Positions 25,927 through 35,031 of a DNA stretch of 56,291 nt are shown here, piece by piece. The translations under genes were made by a program, and so were the position numbers. This stretch comes from Alphaproteobacteria bacterium (GTDB lineage Bacteria > Pseudomonadota > Alphaproteobacteria > Reyranellales > Reyranellaceae). Position 1 is the stretch's first letter; each line of letters starts with the position of its first letter. The notes below the pieces were generated by a model. That model saw only the letters and a list, made by a program, of their open reading frames with translations, searched no databases and had not been told where the DNA came from. The stretch lies in NCBI GenBank assembly GCA_016869975.1, contig VGCZ01000034.1, positions 1 through 56,291 of the forward strand, written 5' to 3'.

Positions 25927-27132
25927 ATGGCCAGCGGCCGTCTCCATCGTTTCCTGCACAGCGAGGCCGCGCCGGGCATCGTGCTGATCGCGGTGGCGGC
26001 GCTGGCGATCATCCTCGCCAACTCGCCCTTGCATGCCACCATCGACCGGCTGTTCGCCACCAAGTTCACCATCAGCTACGGCGAGCTGGGGCTCAGCAAG
26101 CCGCTGGTGCTGTGGATCAACGACGGGCTGATGGCGATCTTCTTCCTGCTGGTCGGGCTGGAGATCAAGCGCGAGGTGGTCGAGGGCGCACTGTCCAAGC
26201 CGGCGCAGGTCGCCATGCCCATGGTCGCGGCGCTCGGTGGCATGGTGGTGCCGGCGGCGATCTTCGCCTGGTTCAATGTCGGCGACGCCGTGGCGCTGCG
26301 CGGCTGGGCGGTGCCAGCGGCCACCGACATCGCCTTCGCCGTCGGCGTCCTGGCGGTGCTGGGCTCGCGCGTACCGCTGGGGCTGAAGCTCTTCCTCGTC
26401 ACGCTGGCGATCATCGACGACCTCGGCGCCATCGTGATCATCGCCATCTTCTATACCGCCGAGCTGTCGACGACGGCGCTGGTGCTGGCGGCGATCTGCA
26501 TCGTCACGATGCTGACACTGAACCGGCTCGGCGTGCGGCGCAGCGGTCCCTATCTGCTGGTCGGCGCGGTGCTGTGGGTCTGCGTGCTGAAGTCTGGTGT
26601 GCACGCCACCCTGGCGGGCGTGGTGATCGCTTTCTGCCTGCCGCTGCGCGACGAAAGCGTCGCGCCCGACGACCGGCCCTTCATCGTGCTGGAGCACGCG
26701 CTCAAGCCCTGGGTGTCGTTCCTGATCATGCCGCTCTTCGCGCTCGCCAACGCCGGCCTGCCGCTTGCCGGTCTATCGGTCGCCGCGCTGCTGGAGCCGG
26801 TGCCGCTGGGCATCGCGCTGGGCCTGTTCCTGGGCAAGCAGATCGGCGTTTTCCTGCCGGCCGCTGCCTTCATCCTGTTGCGCCTGGCGCCGATGCCGGC
26901 CGGCGGAACCTGGTTGAAGCTCTACGGCGTGTCGGTCTGCGCCGGTATCGGCTTCACCATGAGCCTGTTCATCGGCTCGCTGGCCTGGGACGATCCGGCC
27001 TATGCCACCCCGTTGCGTCTGGGCGTGCTCGTCGGCTCACTGGCGTCGGCTGCCTTGGCGTTTATTGTGATAAATCTGACACATCCCAAAGCTAGTTCAT
27101 CTTTGACGACAGAAAAGGATCGCTCGGTTTAG
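25927..27132 (+). CDS. nhaA: Na+/H+ antiporter NhaA
   Basis: A 401-residue NhaA antiporter, about 12 membrane segments. The substrate-binding pair of aspartates is in IIDDLGAIVIIA, and ATDIAFAVGVLAVLG is the neighbouring conserved segment. It exports Na+ in exchange for protons at alkaline pH. The hydrophilic N-terminus (MASGRLHRFLHSEAAPGI) is of normal length. It stands alone downstream of a terminator; the ATG is preceded by GGGAG. Confidence 0.95.
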   Translation: MASGRLHRFLHSEAAPGIVLIAVAALAIILANSPLHATIDRLFATKFTISYGELGLSKPLVLWINDGLMAIFFLLVGLEIKREVVEGALSKPAQVAMPMVAALGGMVVPAAIFAWFNVGDAVALRGWAVPAATDIAFAVGVLAVLGSRVPLGLKLFLVTLAIIDDLGAIVIIAIFYTAELSTTALVLAAICIVTMLTLNRLGVRRSGPYLLVGAVLWVCVLKSGVHATLAGVVIAFCLPLRDESVAPDDRPFIVLEHALKPWVSFLIMPLFALANAGLPLAGLSVAALLEPVPLGIALGLFLGKQIGVFLPAAAFILLRLAPMPAGGTWLKLYGVSVCAGIGFTMSLFIGSLAWDDPAYATPLRLGVLVGSLASAALAFIVINLTHPKASSSLTTEKDRSV

Positions 27133-27194
27133 CCTTTGATGGTAGTTTCACGACATATTCAGTTCATACTTCAAGACTTTCCCAAGGTAAGCCG

Positions 27195-27599
27195 ATGAAT
27201 CGACGCGCTTTTCTCGGTGGATTGATCGCAGTTCCGGCCATCGCCGCCAGCGAGCCGGTTCTCGCATCGCCACCGAAATCCGCGCCCCAGGCGGTCGTCG
27301 TTTATCACTTTGTCACCCCCGACTGCGACGACTGCAATCGCTGGGACCAGCGCCACCTGCCACGCTTCCTGAACTCGGGCGAATACCGCCGCTCGTCCTA
27401 TCGCCGCATCGAGGGCAGGACGGCCGAGCAAGCGCTCGACCCGCGCCGCTGGCCGCCCGAGGCGCGCCCCTTCGCCGCCTCGCTCAAGGAGACCCCGGCC
27501 TTCATCGTCCTGCGACAGGGCCGCGGCATGGCCGCCGCCTCGGGCGAGGAGGCCTGGACCAAGGTGATCTGGCCGGCGATCCAGCGCGCCGCCGCCTGA
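27195..27599 (+). CDS. Exported thioredoxin-fold protein with CxxC
   Basis: A 134-residue protein with a probable Tat-type leader (MNRRAFLGG, then a hydrophobic stretch ending near ASEPVLA). The mature part begins with a strand VVVYHFVTPDC followed by C44-D-D-C47, a thioredoxin-like redox CxxC, and later a conserved cis-Pro-like segment KETPAFIVLRQG. It would be a periplasmic thiol oxidoreductase or a thioredoxin-like folding/repair factor; the partner is unknown. AAGG lies before the ATG. Confidence 0.8.
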   Translation: MNRRAFLGGLIAVPAIAASEPVLASPPKSAPQAVVVYHFVTPDCDDCNRWDQRHLPRFLNSGEYRRSSYRRIEGRTAEQALDPRRWPPEARPFAASLKETPAFIVLRQGRGMAAASGEEAWTKVIWPAIQRAAA

Positions 27600-27665
27600 T
27601 ATCGACCCAGGGATGTCGACACGGCCGGACGCTTCGACTAGGAGGGGCGCGCCCAAGGAGCGCCG

Positions 27666-28436
27666 ATGCCCCTCAAGAACCCGATCTACGCCGCCATCGA
27701 TACCGTCGACCTGGCCCAGGCCGCGCGCCTGATCCAGCGCATCGCCGCCGGACCGGTGCCGGCGGTGGGCGGCATCAAGCTGGGCCTCGAGTTCTTCCTT
27801 GCCCATGGCGCGCCCGGCGTGCGCTACGCCTTCCCCGAGCCGGTACGCATGACCGGGGTCGGCTTCTTCCTCGACCTGAAGCTGCACGACATCCCCAACA
27901 CCGTGGCCGGCGGCGTCCGCGCCGTGGCGGCGCTCGAGCCGACCTACATCACCATCCATGCCGGCGGCGGCGCCGCGATGCTCAAGGCGGCCGTCGATGA
28001 AGCGGCGCTGCAGGCGGCCAAGCTCGGGCTGAAGCGGCCGAAGCTGCTGGGCGTGACGGTGCTGACCTCGCTCGACGACAGCGACCTCAGGGCGGCGGGC
28101 GTCAACGAGACGGCGGCCGATCAGGCCCGGCGCCTGGCGCTGCTGGCGCGCGAGGGCGGCCTCGACGGCGTGATCTGCTCGCCGCAGGAGATCGCCACCT
28201 TGCGCGCCGCGTGCGGTCCCGACTTCCTGCTGGTCACCCCCGGCATCCGCCCGGCGGGCGCGGCGGCGGGCGACCAGAAGCGGGTGATGACGCCGCGCGA
28301 GGCGATGCGCGCCGGCGCCACGGCGCTGGTCGTCGGCCGGCCGATCACCGAGGCCAAGGACCCACGCGCCGCCGCCGAGGCGATCGCCCACGAAGCCGAC
28401 CTCGGCGACAAGATCCGCGTCCAGGTGGGCGCGTAG
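27666..28436 (+). CDS. pyrF: Orotidine-5'-phosphate decarboxylase
   Basis: A 256-residue OMP decarboxylase, the last step of de novo UMP synthesis. The catalytic D-x-K-x-x-D is D70-x-K72-x-x-D75 in FFLDLKLHDIPNTV. GIKLGLEFF and TPGIRP are also in place; the latter binds the phosphate. It is the usual type I enzyme. trpF follows 4 bases later, an arrangement seen in Alphaproteobacteria. Confidence 0.97.
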   Translation: MPLKNPIYAAIDTVDLAQAARLIQRIAAGPVPAVGGIKLGLEFFLAHGAPGVRYAFPEPVRMTGVGFFLDLKLHDIPNTVAGGVRAVAALEPTYITIHAGGGAAMLKAAVDEAALQAAKLGLKRPKLLGVTVLTSLDDSDLRAAGVNETAADQARRLALLAREGGLDGVICSPQEIATLRAACGPDFLLVTPGIRPAGAAAGDQKRVMTPREAMRAGATALVVGRPITEAKDPRAAAEAIAHEADLGDKIRVQVGA

Positions 28437-28440
28437 AGCC

Positions 28441-29091
28441 ATGGCCGTCGTCGCCAAGATCTGCGGCATCCGCACCAGGGAGGCGCTCGACGCGGCGATC
28501 GCCGGCCGGGCGCGCTATGTCGGCTTCGTCTGCTATCCGCCCTCGCCGCGCCACATCGACTTCCACGATCTCGAGGAACTGGTCGCCGACGTGCCGGCGC
28601 ACGTCATCCGCGTCGGCCTGTTCGTCGATCCCGACGACGACACCCTGGGCGAGTACGTCGAGGACGGCGCGCTCGACATGCTGCAGCTGGCCGGCGAGGA
28701 GACGCCGCGCCGCATCGGCAAGATCAAGGAAGCCACCGGCCTGCCCGTCATGAAACAGGTGCGCGTCGCCTCGCGGGCCGATGTCGAGGCGGCGATCGAG
28801 ACCTATGCCGGCTCGGCCGACCGCCTGCTGTTCGACGCCGCGCCGGCGCCCGACGCCGTGGGCGCGCTGCCCGGCGGCAACGGCCTGCCCTTCGACTGGC
28901 GGGCGCTGCAGGACGTGAAAATGACGCTGCCGTGGATGCTGTCGGGCGGGCTGTCGCTGGCCAACGTCGCCGACGCGGTACGCGCCACCTCAGCCAAAGC
29001 GGTCGATGTGTCGTCGGGCGTCGAATCGAGCCGGGGCGTAAAATCCCCCGACATGATCCGCGCCTTTCTCTCGGCAGTCGCCAGGCTCTGA
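28441..29091 (+). CDS. trpF: Phosphoribosylanthranilate isomerase
   Basis: A 216-residue (beta-alpha)8 enzyme of tryptophan synthesis, converting PRA to CdRP. The catalytic Cys is in KICGIRT at the N-terminus and the general-acid Asp is in RLLFDAAP. LSGGLSLANV and VDVSSGVESSRGVKSPD are the phosphate-binding ends. It lies directly after pyrF and upstream of a RidA-family gene and trpBA, so probably in the same transcription unit. Confidence 0.97.
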   Translation: MAVVAKICGIRTREALDAAIAGRARYVGFVCYPPSPRHIDFHDLEELVADVPAHVIRVGLFVDPDDDTLGEYVEDGALDMLQLAGEETPRRIGKIKEATGLPVMKQVRVASRADVEAAIETYAGSADRLLFDAAPAPDAVGALPGGNGLPFDWRALQDVKMTLPWMLSGGLSLANVADAVRATSAKAVDVSSGVESSRGVKSPDMIRAFLSAVARL

Positions 29092-29125
29092 GCTAGGCTG
29101 CGGTCGTCATCCCGAGGGGGCCGCG

Positions 29126-29647
29126 ATGAAAACCGAGAAACGTCTGCAGGAACTGGGCATCGAGATGAAGGCGCCGCCGTCGCCGGTCGCCAACTACGTC
29201 AACGCCGTGCGCACCGGCAATCTGCTCTATCTCGCCGGCAAGGGGCCGGGTCCGATCAAGGGCCGGCTCGGCGAGAACATGAGCGTCGAGGACGGCTACA
29301 CGGCCGCCCGCCTGACCGGCATCAGCCTGATCCAGGTGATGAAGGCCGAGCTCGGCGAGCTCGATCGCGTCGTGCGCATCGTCAAGGTGCTGGGCATGGT
29401 GAACTGCACGCCGGAATTCGGCGACCAGCCCAAGGTGATCAACGGCTGCTCCGATCTCTTCGTCGAGGTCTTCGGCGATCGCGGCAAGCACGCGCGCTCG
29501 GCCGTCGGCATGGGCGGCCTGCCCAACCAGATCCCGGTCGAGGTCGAGGTGATCGTCGAAGTCGCCGACCCGCCGCGCCGCGCCGCCGCCAAGCGCCCCG
29601 CCGCGCGCAAGGCCGCGAAGAAGAAGGCCGCGAAGAAGAAGCGCTGA
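29126..29647 (+). CDS. RidA (YjgF) family protein with a basic C-terminal tail
   Basis: A 173-residue RidA/YjgF/UK114-family protein; family members deaminate reactive enamine/imine intermediates such as 2-aminoacrylate. The core is residues 1-150: [23 protein letters not shown] at the start, and the [11 protein letters not shown] segment, where the Arg is the residue that binds the substrate carboxylate. Residues 151-173 are an added tail of 13 Lys/Arg and 9 Ala with one Pro, like a histone-H1-type or nucleic-acid-binding tail. Its place between trpF and trpB fits a protective role next to PLP-dependent tryptophan synthase. Confidence 0.9.
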   Translation: MKTEKRLQELGIEMKAPPSPVANYVNAVRTGNLLYLAGKGPGPIKGRLGENMSVEDGYTAARLTGISLIQVMKAELGELDRVVRIVKVLGMVNCTPEFGDQPKVINGCSDLFVEVFGDRGKHARSAVGMGGLPNQIPVEVEVIVEVADPPRRAAAKRPAARKAAKKKAAKKKR

Positions 29648-29653
29648 TCTTCT

Positions 29654-29684
29654 TGGGACCGCCGGCGTCTCGCCGGCTGTCCCA
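29654..29684. repeat. Dispersed palindrome, family A (imperfect)
   Basis: TTGGGACCGCCGGCG followed by a diverged TCTCGCCGGCTGTCCC arm, a degenerate copy of the family A element, 6 bases past the RidA-like stop codon. Confidence 0.8.
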
Positions 29685-29756
29685 TCGCGCGGCATTTCGT
29701 GGCTGGCGCCTGGCCGGGACGCCTGCTACAGCGCCGCGCGGTGGAGAGACGAACCC

Positions 29757-30968
29757 ATGAACGCGTTGAACAGCTATCGCGCCGGCCCTGACGAGCGTGG
29801 CCATTTCGGCATCTTCGGCGGCCGCTACGTCGCAGAGACGTTGATGCCGCTGATCCTCGACCTGGAGAAGGCCTACGAGGCGGCCAAGGTCGATCCGGCT
29901 TTCAAGGCCGAGCTCGAGAAGCTCAACACCCACTACGCCGGACGGCCCAGCCCGCTCTATTTCGCCGAGCGCCTGACGGCCGAGCTGGGCGGCGCCAAGA
30001 TCTATTTCAAGCGCGACGAGCTCAACCACACCGGCTCGCACAAGATCAACAACGTGCTGGGCCAGGTGCTGCTGGCCAAGCGCATGGGCAAGACGCGGGT
30101 GATCGCCGAGACCGGCGCCGGCCAGCATGGCGTCGCCACCGCCACCGCCTGCGCGCTGTTCAACATCCCCTGCGTCGTCTTCATGGGCTCGGTTGATGTC
30201 GAGCGCCAGGCGCCCAACGTCTTTCGCATGAAGATGCTGGGCGCCGAGGTCCGGCCGGTGACGGCGGGCTCGGCTACGCTGAAGGACGCGATGAACGAGG
30301 CGCTGCGTGACTGGGTCGCCACCGTCGAGACGACGTTCTACTGCATCGGCACGGTCGCCGGTCCGCACCCCTACCCCTCGATGGTACGCGACTTCCAGTC
30401 GGTGATCGGCAAGGAGACGCGCGAGCAGATGATGGCCGCCGAAGGCCGCCTGCCCGACACGCTGGTCGCCTGCATCGGCGGCGGCAGCAACGCCATGGGC
30501 CTCTTCCACCCGTTCCTCGACGACAAGGACGTGCGCATCATCGGCGTCGAGGCCGGCGGCAAGGGCGTGCATACCGGCGAACACGCCGCCTCGCTCACCG
30601 GCGGTCGGCCGGGCGTGCTGCACGGCAACCTCACCTACCTGCTGCAGGACAGCGATGGGCAGATCACCGAGGCGCATTCGATCTCGGCCGGTCTCGATTA
30701 TCCCGGTATCGGCCCGGAGCATGCCTGGCTGAAGGATGTCGGGCGCGTCGAGTATGTCTCGGCGACCGACGACGAGGCGCTGGCGGCGTTCCAGAAGCTC
30801 AGCCGCGTCGAGGGCATCATCCCCGCGCTCGAGCCGGCGCACGCGCTCGCGCACGTGCTGAAGCTCGCGCCGAGCCTGCCGAAGAACAACCTGCTGGTGA
30901 TGAACCTCTGCGGCCGCGGCGACAAGGATGTGTTCGCGGTGGCCGAGCGTCTGGGGGTGAAGCTGTGA
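29757..30968 (+). CDS. trpB: Tryptophan synthase beta chain
   Basis: A 403-residue PLP enzyme that joins indole and serine. The Schiff-base lysine is K96 in HTGSHKINN, the catalytic Glu is in AETGAGQHG, and the glycine-rich phosphate loop is GGGSNAMG. It is full length for TrpB1. The TGA overlaps the GTG of trpA (GTGA), so synthesis of the alpha2-beta2 complex is coupled. Confidence 0.98.
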   Translation: MNALNSYRAGPDERGHFGIFGGRYVAETLMPLILDLEKAYEAAKVDPAFKAELEKLNTHYAGRPSPLYFAERLTAELGGAKIYFKRDELNHTGSHKINNVLGQVLLAKRMGKTRVIAETGAGQHGVATATACALFNIPCVVFMGSVDVERQAPNVFRMKMLGAEVRPVTAGSATLKDAMNEALRDWVATVETTFYCIGTVAGPHPYPSMVRDFQSVIGKETREQMMAAEGRLPDTLVACIGGGSNAMGLFHPFLDDKDVRIIGVEAGGKGVHTGEHAASLTGGRPGVLHGNLTYLLQDSDGQITEAHSISAGLDYPGIGPEHAWLKDVGRVEYVSATDDEALAAFQKLSRVEGIIPALEPAHALAHVLKLAPSLPKNNLLVMNLCGRGDKDVFAVAERLGVKL

Positions 30969-31798
30969 GCCGCGTCACCAAGCGCTTCGAGAAGCTCAAG
31001 GCGGAAGGCCGCGCCGGCCTGATCACCTACGTCACCGCGGGCGATCCCAACCTCGATGTCTCCTACGAGATCCTCAAGGGCCTGCCGGCCGCCGGCGCCG
31101 ATCTCATCGAGCTCGGCATGCCGTTCACCGATCCGATGGCCGACGGTCCCTCGATCCAGGCCGCGGGCCAGCGTGCGCTGAAGGCCGGCATCTCGATGGA
31201 CCGCACCTTCGCGATGGTCAGGCGATTCCGCGCTGAAACGCGCGACGAAGAAACCCCCATCCTGCTGATGGGCTACTACAATATGATCTACCAACGCGGC
31301 GCCCAGAAGTTCTGCGCCGACGCGAAGGCTGCCGGCGTCGACGGCTTCATCATCGTCGACCTGCCGCCGGAAGAGGCCGACCAGCTGAAGCCGCATGCCG
31401 AGGCCAATGGGCTCGACACCGTGCTGCTGACTGCGCCGACCACGGACGCGAAACGCCTGCCGGCTGTCCTGAAGTTCGCCTCGGGCTTCGTCTACTTCGT
31501 CTCGGTGCTGGGCATCACCGGCACCAAGTCGTCGACCGCCGAGGCGATCCAGGGCCACGTCGCCCGGCTGCGCACACAGACGAAGCTGCCGATCGGCGTC
31601 GGCTTCGGCATCCGCACCCCGGACCAGGCCGCGGACGTGGCTCGCGTCGCCGATGCCGCCGTGGTCGGCTCGGCCATCGTCGAGCGCGTCAAGGCCGGGT
31701 TGGACGACAAGGGTGCGCCCAAGCCGGACCTGCTGCCGGGGGTGTTCTCGTATATCCGGGCGCTGTCGGAAGGCGTGCGGAGCGCGCGGCGCAGCTGA
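30965..31798 (+). CDS. trpA: Tryptophan synthase alpha chain
   Basis: A 277-residue (beta-alpha)8 subunit that cleaves indole-3-glycerol phosphate and passes indole to TrpB. The catalytic residues are E49 (IELGMPF) and D60 (PMADGP). [10 protein letters not shown] and VGSAIVE are the phosphate-binding ends. It starts with GTG overlapping the trpB stop. Confidence 0.98.
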   Translation: MSRVTKRFEKLKAEGRAGLITYVTAGDPNLDVSYEILKGLPAAGADLIELGMPFTDPMADGPSIQAAGQRALKAGISMDRTFAMVRRFRAETRDEETPILLMGYYNMIYQRGAQKFCADAKAAGVDGFIIVDLPPEEADQLKPHAEANGLDTVLLTAPTTDAKRLPAVLKFASGFVYFVSVLGITGTKSSTAEAIQGHVARLRTQTKLPIGVGFGIRTPDQAADVARVADAAVVGSAIVERVKAGLDDKGAPKPDLLPGVFSYIRALSEGVRSARRS

Positions 31799-31864
31799 CG
31801 GTATCTTGTTGTCGGGCCAAGGCACGGCATCGAGACGCGCAGGGTTCGATCGCACGATCGGGGA

Positions 31865-32968
31865 TCACGCGCCGCGGGCGCCCAGCGACTCGCCCAGCGC
31901 GATCATGTCGGCGCGCGGCAGGCGCGTCGGCGCCGGCTGGTCGGCCTCGTCGCGCGCCTGCCGGAATCGGATATGCCACGCCGACAGGCCGCTGATGAAC
32001 AGCCGGGCCTTGGCGCCCGCCAGCGTGTCGCCGTCGTTCGCGCCCAGGCCGACGACCTGCGGATACCAGCCGCCACCTTCGACGATGCGCATCGGAGCGC
32101 TCCAGGCGTCGGGCCGTTCGGGCGTCGCGTTGAAGGAGACGGCGTTCGCCGCCGAGTGGAAGCCGGGGAATGGCCCGGCGACCTGGCTCAGCAGCATCAC
32201 GTAAACGCCGAGATCGCGGTTGAAATGAATCGACGGGCCCCAGTAGCAGTCGGGGTGGACATCGTGCCATCCGCGCACCGGCGGCCATAGGGCGCTGGGC
32301 AGGGCCGCGCCGGCAGGTCGCCACGCGCCGCCGCTCCAGACCTCGGAGCGCGGCGCATCGCGCGTCTCCGTCGGGCAGCGCGCGGCGCAAACGCCCTGGG
32401 CGCGCGCGTCCGCCACGTAGCTGCTGAACATCACGTAGATGTAGCCGCCGTCGCGGTCGGGCACGACGCTGAAATCGCCGTAGCCGCCAGCCATGAAGCC
32501 GTTGCCGGCAGCGGTGTCGATCTGGTCGGGCGGCGCGCGCAGCGTTTCGCCCAATATGCGCCAGCTCAGCCCGTCGTCATCGGACCGCAGCGCGCCGATA
32601 TGCGGCACGAAGGGCGCCGCCAGGCCCGCGATGCTCTCCTCGGCGTGATACCAGCCGTACAGCCGGCCATCGGGCGCGCGCCATGTGGACTCGATCCACT
32701 TGCCGACCGTCGGATCGGGATCGTCGAGCAGACGCACGGCTTGCGGCGCGCCCAATCCGGCGATGCCGGCGTCGCCCGTGCTGTCGGTCGCCGGACCCGT
32801 GCGGCGGTAGCTGTGGCCGATCGGCCGGTGGAACGAGACGAAGGCGTAGGTGCGCCCGGCATGGACATGGACCGGCGTGTTGCAGTCGACACGCCCCACT
32901 GGCGGCGCCTGCAGCGCCAGCGGCGTGGCCGCTATCAGCTCAGCGACGAAGCGCGGCGCGTCCGGCAT
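31865..32968 (-). CDS. Hypothetical beta-propeller protein (glycosyl-hydrolase/DUF4185-like)
   Basis: A 367-residue protein with repeated strand-turn units and Asp/Trp-rich blade motifs (for example SDDDGLSWRILG, DRDGGYIYVMFSS, WGPSIHFNRDLGVYVMLLS). These resemble five-bladed propellers such as GH43/GH32-type or DUF4185 proteins. There is no signal peptide in the chosen start (ATG at 32968), so its cell location is unclear, and I cannot see a catalytic triad. It lies 20 bases downstream of the MBL-fold hydrolase gene, a likely operon, inserted on the minus strand between trpA and dac/accD. Confidence 0.8.
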   Translation of the reverse strand: MPDAPRFVAELIAATPLALQAPPVGRVDCNTPVHVHAGRTYAFVSFHRPIGHSYRRTGPATDSTGDAGIAGLGAPQAVRLLDDPDPTVGKWIESTWRAPDGRLYGWYHAEESIAGLAAPFVPHIGALRSDDDGLSWRILGETLRAPPDQIDTAAGNGFMAGGYGDFSVVPDRDGGYIYVMFSSYVADARAQGVCAARCPTETRDAPRSEVWSGGAWRPAGAALPSALWPPVRGWHDVHPDCYWGPSIHFNRDLGVYVMLLSQVAGPFPGFHSAANAVSFNATPERPDAWSAPMRIVEGGGWYPQVVGLGANDGDTLAGAKARLFISGLSAWHIRFRQARDEADQPAPTRLPRADMIALGESLGARGA

Positions 32969-32988
32969 GGCGTGGATGATCGTGCCGG

Positions 32989-33663
32989 CTACGCCCCGTC
33001 CTCGAACAGCATGTCGCAGACGAAGGGGTTGGTCTTGCGTTCCCAGCCGAAGGTCGAGGTCTGGCCGTGGCCGGGCACGAAGCCGATATCGTCGCCCAGC
33101 GGGAACAGCTTCTTGCGGATCGAGTGGAAGAGCTGCTCCTGGTTTCCCTTGGGGAAGTCGGTGCGGCCGACCGAGCCGCGGAACAGCACGTCGCCGACGA
33201 AGGCGATGCGCGCCTTCTCGTGCGTGTTGACGAACACGACATGGCCCGGCGTGTGGCCCGGGCAATGCACGACGTCGAAGGTGAGCTTGCCGAGCTCGAC
33301 CGTGTCGCCGTCCTCGAGCCAGCGATGCGGCAGGAAGGGTTCGGGCACGGTGAAGCCGTATTTGCGGTTGGAGTCGGGCAGGCCCTCGATCAGGTAGCGG
33401 TCGCCCTCGTGCGGCCCCTCGATTTGCACGCCGTAATGCTGAGCAAGCGCGCCGGCGGCCGAGGCGTGGTCGACATGGCCATGCGTCAGCATGATCTTGG
33501 CGACGGTCATGCCGGTCTGCGTCACCGCGTCCTTCAGCCGCTCCAGATCGCCGCCGGGATCGACCAGCGCGCCCTGTTTGGTCTCCTCGCACCAGACGAG
33601 GGAGCAATTTTGCTGGAACGGCGTGACCGGGCACACGGCGATCTTGATCATGGCTTCTGACAT
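32989..33663 (-). CDS. MBL-fold metallohydrolase (glyoxalase II / YcbL-like)
   Basis: A 224-residue metallo-beta-lactamase-fold hydrolase. The metal ligands are in THGHVDHASA, CPGHTPGHVV, FVGDVLF and FVPGHGQTS. Small glyoxalase-II-like proteins of this type hydrolyse S-lactoylglutathione-type thioesters or related compounds. The ATG at 33663 is a practical choice; another ATG four codons later at 33651 is also possible. It is divergent from the D,D-carboxypeptidase gene starting at 33717. Confidence 0.93.
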   Translation of the reverse strand: MSEAMIKIAVCPVTPFQQNCSLVWCEETKQGALVDPGGDLERLKDAVTQTGMTVAKIMLTHGHVDHASAAGALAQHYGVQIEGPHEGDRYLIEGLPDSNRKYGFTVPEPFLPHRWLEDGDTVELGKLTFDVVHCPGHTPGHVVFVNTHEKARIAFVGDVLFRGSVGRTDFPKGNQEQLFHSIRKKLFPLGDDIGFVPGHGQTSTFGWERKTNPFVCDMLFEDGA

Positions 33664-33716
33664 AGGCCGCCATCGCGGCCATGCCAAGAGCGCGCCGTTG
33701 CGCTAGACTCAGACCC

Positions 33717-34946
33717 ATGCCCTCGCTCGCGTTCAGCCGCCTCCTCGCCGTCCTCACCCTCATCGTCCTGAGCGCGCTTGGCCCGCCGGCCCAGGCGCAG
33801 TCCGGCTTCCTCCAGACGCCTACCGGGCCGGCGCAGGCCGGCCCCTCGCTGGTCGTCGATGCGCAGAGCGGCGAAGTGCTCCATCAGCGCGACGCCAGCG
33901 CGCCGTGGTACCCGGCGTCGCTGACCAAGATGATGACCTTGTACCTGCTGTTCGAGGATCTGAAGGCGGGCAAGATCCAGCTCGGCGACCAGCTCGCCTT
34001 CTCGCCCTACGCCTACAACCAGCAGCCCTCGAAGCTGGTGCTGCCGGCCGGCGCCACCATCACCATCGAGCAGGCGATCCTGGCGCTGATCCTGCGCTCG
34101 GCCAACGATGTTGCCGTGGCGGTCGGCGAGCGCCTGTCGGGCTCTGAGCCGGCCTTCGCCCAGCGCATGAATGCCACTGCCCGACGGCTGGGCATGACCG
34201 GTACGACCTTCCGCAATCCCAGCGGCTGGAAGGATCCGGCGCAGGTGACCACGGCGCGCGACATGGCGATCCTCGGCATCGCGCTGATGCGCGACTTCCC
34301 GGAGCGCTATGGCTACTTCAACCAGCACGACGTGATCATCAGGGGCGCGCGCATCACACACTCCGTGCGCTTCCTCGAGATGTACCCCGGCGCCGACGGG
34401 CTGAAGACCGGTTTCCTGTGCTCCTCCGGCTTCAACATCGTGGCCTCCGCGACGCGCAACGGGCGCCGCCTGGTCGGCGTCGCGATGGGCTTCCGCCGCG
34501 CCGATCTGCGCGACGAAGCGATGGTCAGGCTGTTCGACGAGGCTTACGCCAAGAAGAGCGCCGCCTCGGGGCAGAAGCTGTTCCAGCTGCCGGCGGGCAG
34601 CGGCGGCTCGGCGGCCACCGTGCTCGACGAGCATTCCTGCACGCCCTACCGCTACGACTACCCCGGCAACGGCGCCTGGGTCGGCACCTACCTGACCTTG
34701 AAGCAGGCACGCGACGCGCATGTCGCGGCCCAGGCACGCCTGGTCGAGCTGAAGCAGGCCTGGGTCGGCCGGGAATGGATCGTCGACGTTACCGCGAACA
34801 ACAGCAAGCGCTTCGCCACCATCGTCGGCGACCTGGAGCCGGGCGTCGCCGAGAAGCTCTGCGCCGACTATCAGGCCCAACGCAAATACTGCACGGTCAA
34901 GCGCCCGAGCGAGCTGGTGCGGCCGTTCGCGGGGCTATGGCGCTGA
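33717..34946 (+). CDS. D-alanyl-D-alanine carboxypeptidase (DacA/PBP5-like)
   Basis: A 409-residue low-molecular-weight penicillin-binding protein, family S11, which trims the stem pentapeptide of peptidoglycan. A signal peptide (MPSLAFSRLLAVLTLIVLSA...AQA) exports it to the periplasm. The active-site motifs are S68-L-T-K71, S128-A-N130 and K230-T-G. After the catalytic domain, a C-terminal region of about 100 residues with WIVDVTANNSKRFATIV and two Cys resembles an SPOR-like module, which could bind denuded glycan; that assignment is inference. The ATG at 33717 gives the best signal peptide. Confidence 0.93.
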   Translation: MPSLAFSRLLAVLTLIVLSALGPPAQAQSGFLQTPTGPAQAGPSLVVDAQSGEVLHQRDASAPWYPASLTKMMTLYLLFEDLKAGKIQLGDQLAFSPYAYNQQPSKLVLPAGATITIEQAILALILRSANDVAVAVGERLSGSEPAFAQRMNATARRLGMTGTTFRNPSGWKDPAQVTTARDMAILGIALMRDFPERYGYFNQHDVIIRGARITHSVRFLEMYPGADGLKTGFLCSSGFNIVASATRNGRRLVGVAMGFRRADLRDEAMVRLFDEAYAKKSAASGQKLFQLPAGSGGSAATVLDEHSCTPYRYDYPGNGAWVGTYLTLKQARDAHVAAQARLVELKQAWVGREWIVDVTANNSKRFATIVGDLEPGVAEKLCADYQAQRKYCTVKRPSELVRPFAGLWR

Positions 34947-34951
34947 CCTGA

Positions 34952-34981
34952 TTACCTTCCCCCGCCAGCGGGGGAAGGTAA
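34952..34981. repeat. Dispersed palindrome, family C
   Basis: TTACCTTCCCCCG and its complement form a 30-base hairpin 6 bases past the carboxypeptidase stop; no T-tract. Related to 18321 and 46705. Confidence 0.85.
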
Positions 34982-35031
34982 GCCGGATCGGGCCTCTTTT
35001 CCGCAGCAGGCAATCGTGCCATAGGGCGGGC

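Noticed and set aside
31799-31864. GGTTCGATCG segment near 31840 as a tRNA T-arm
   Set aside because: No matching stems around it; the 66-base gap cannot hold a tRNA.
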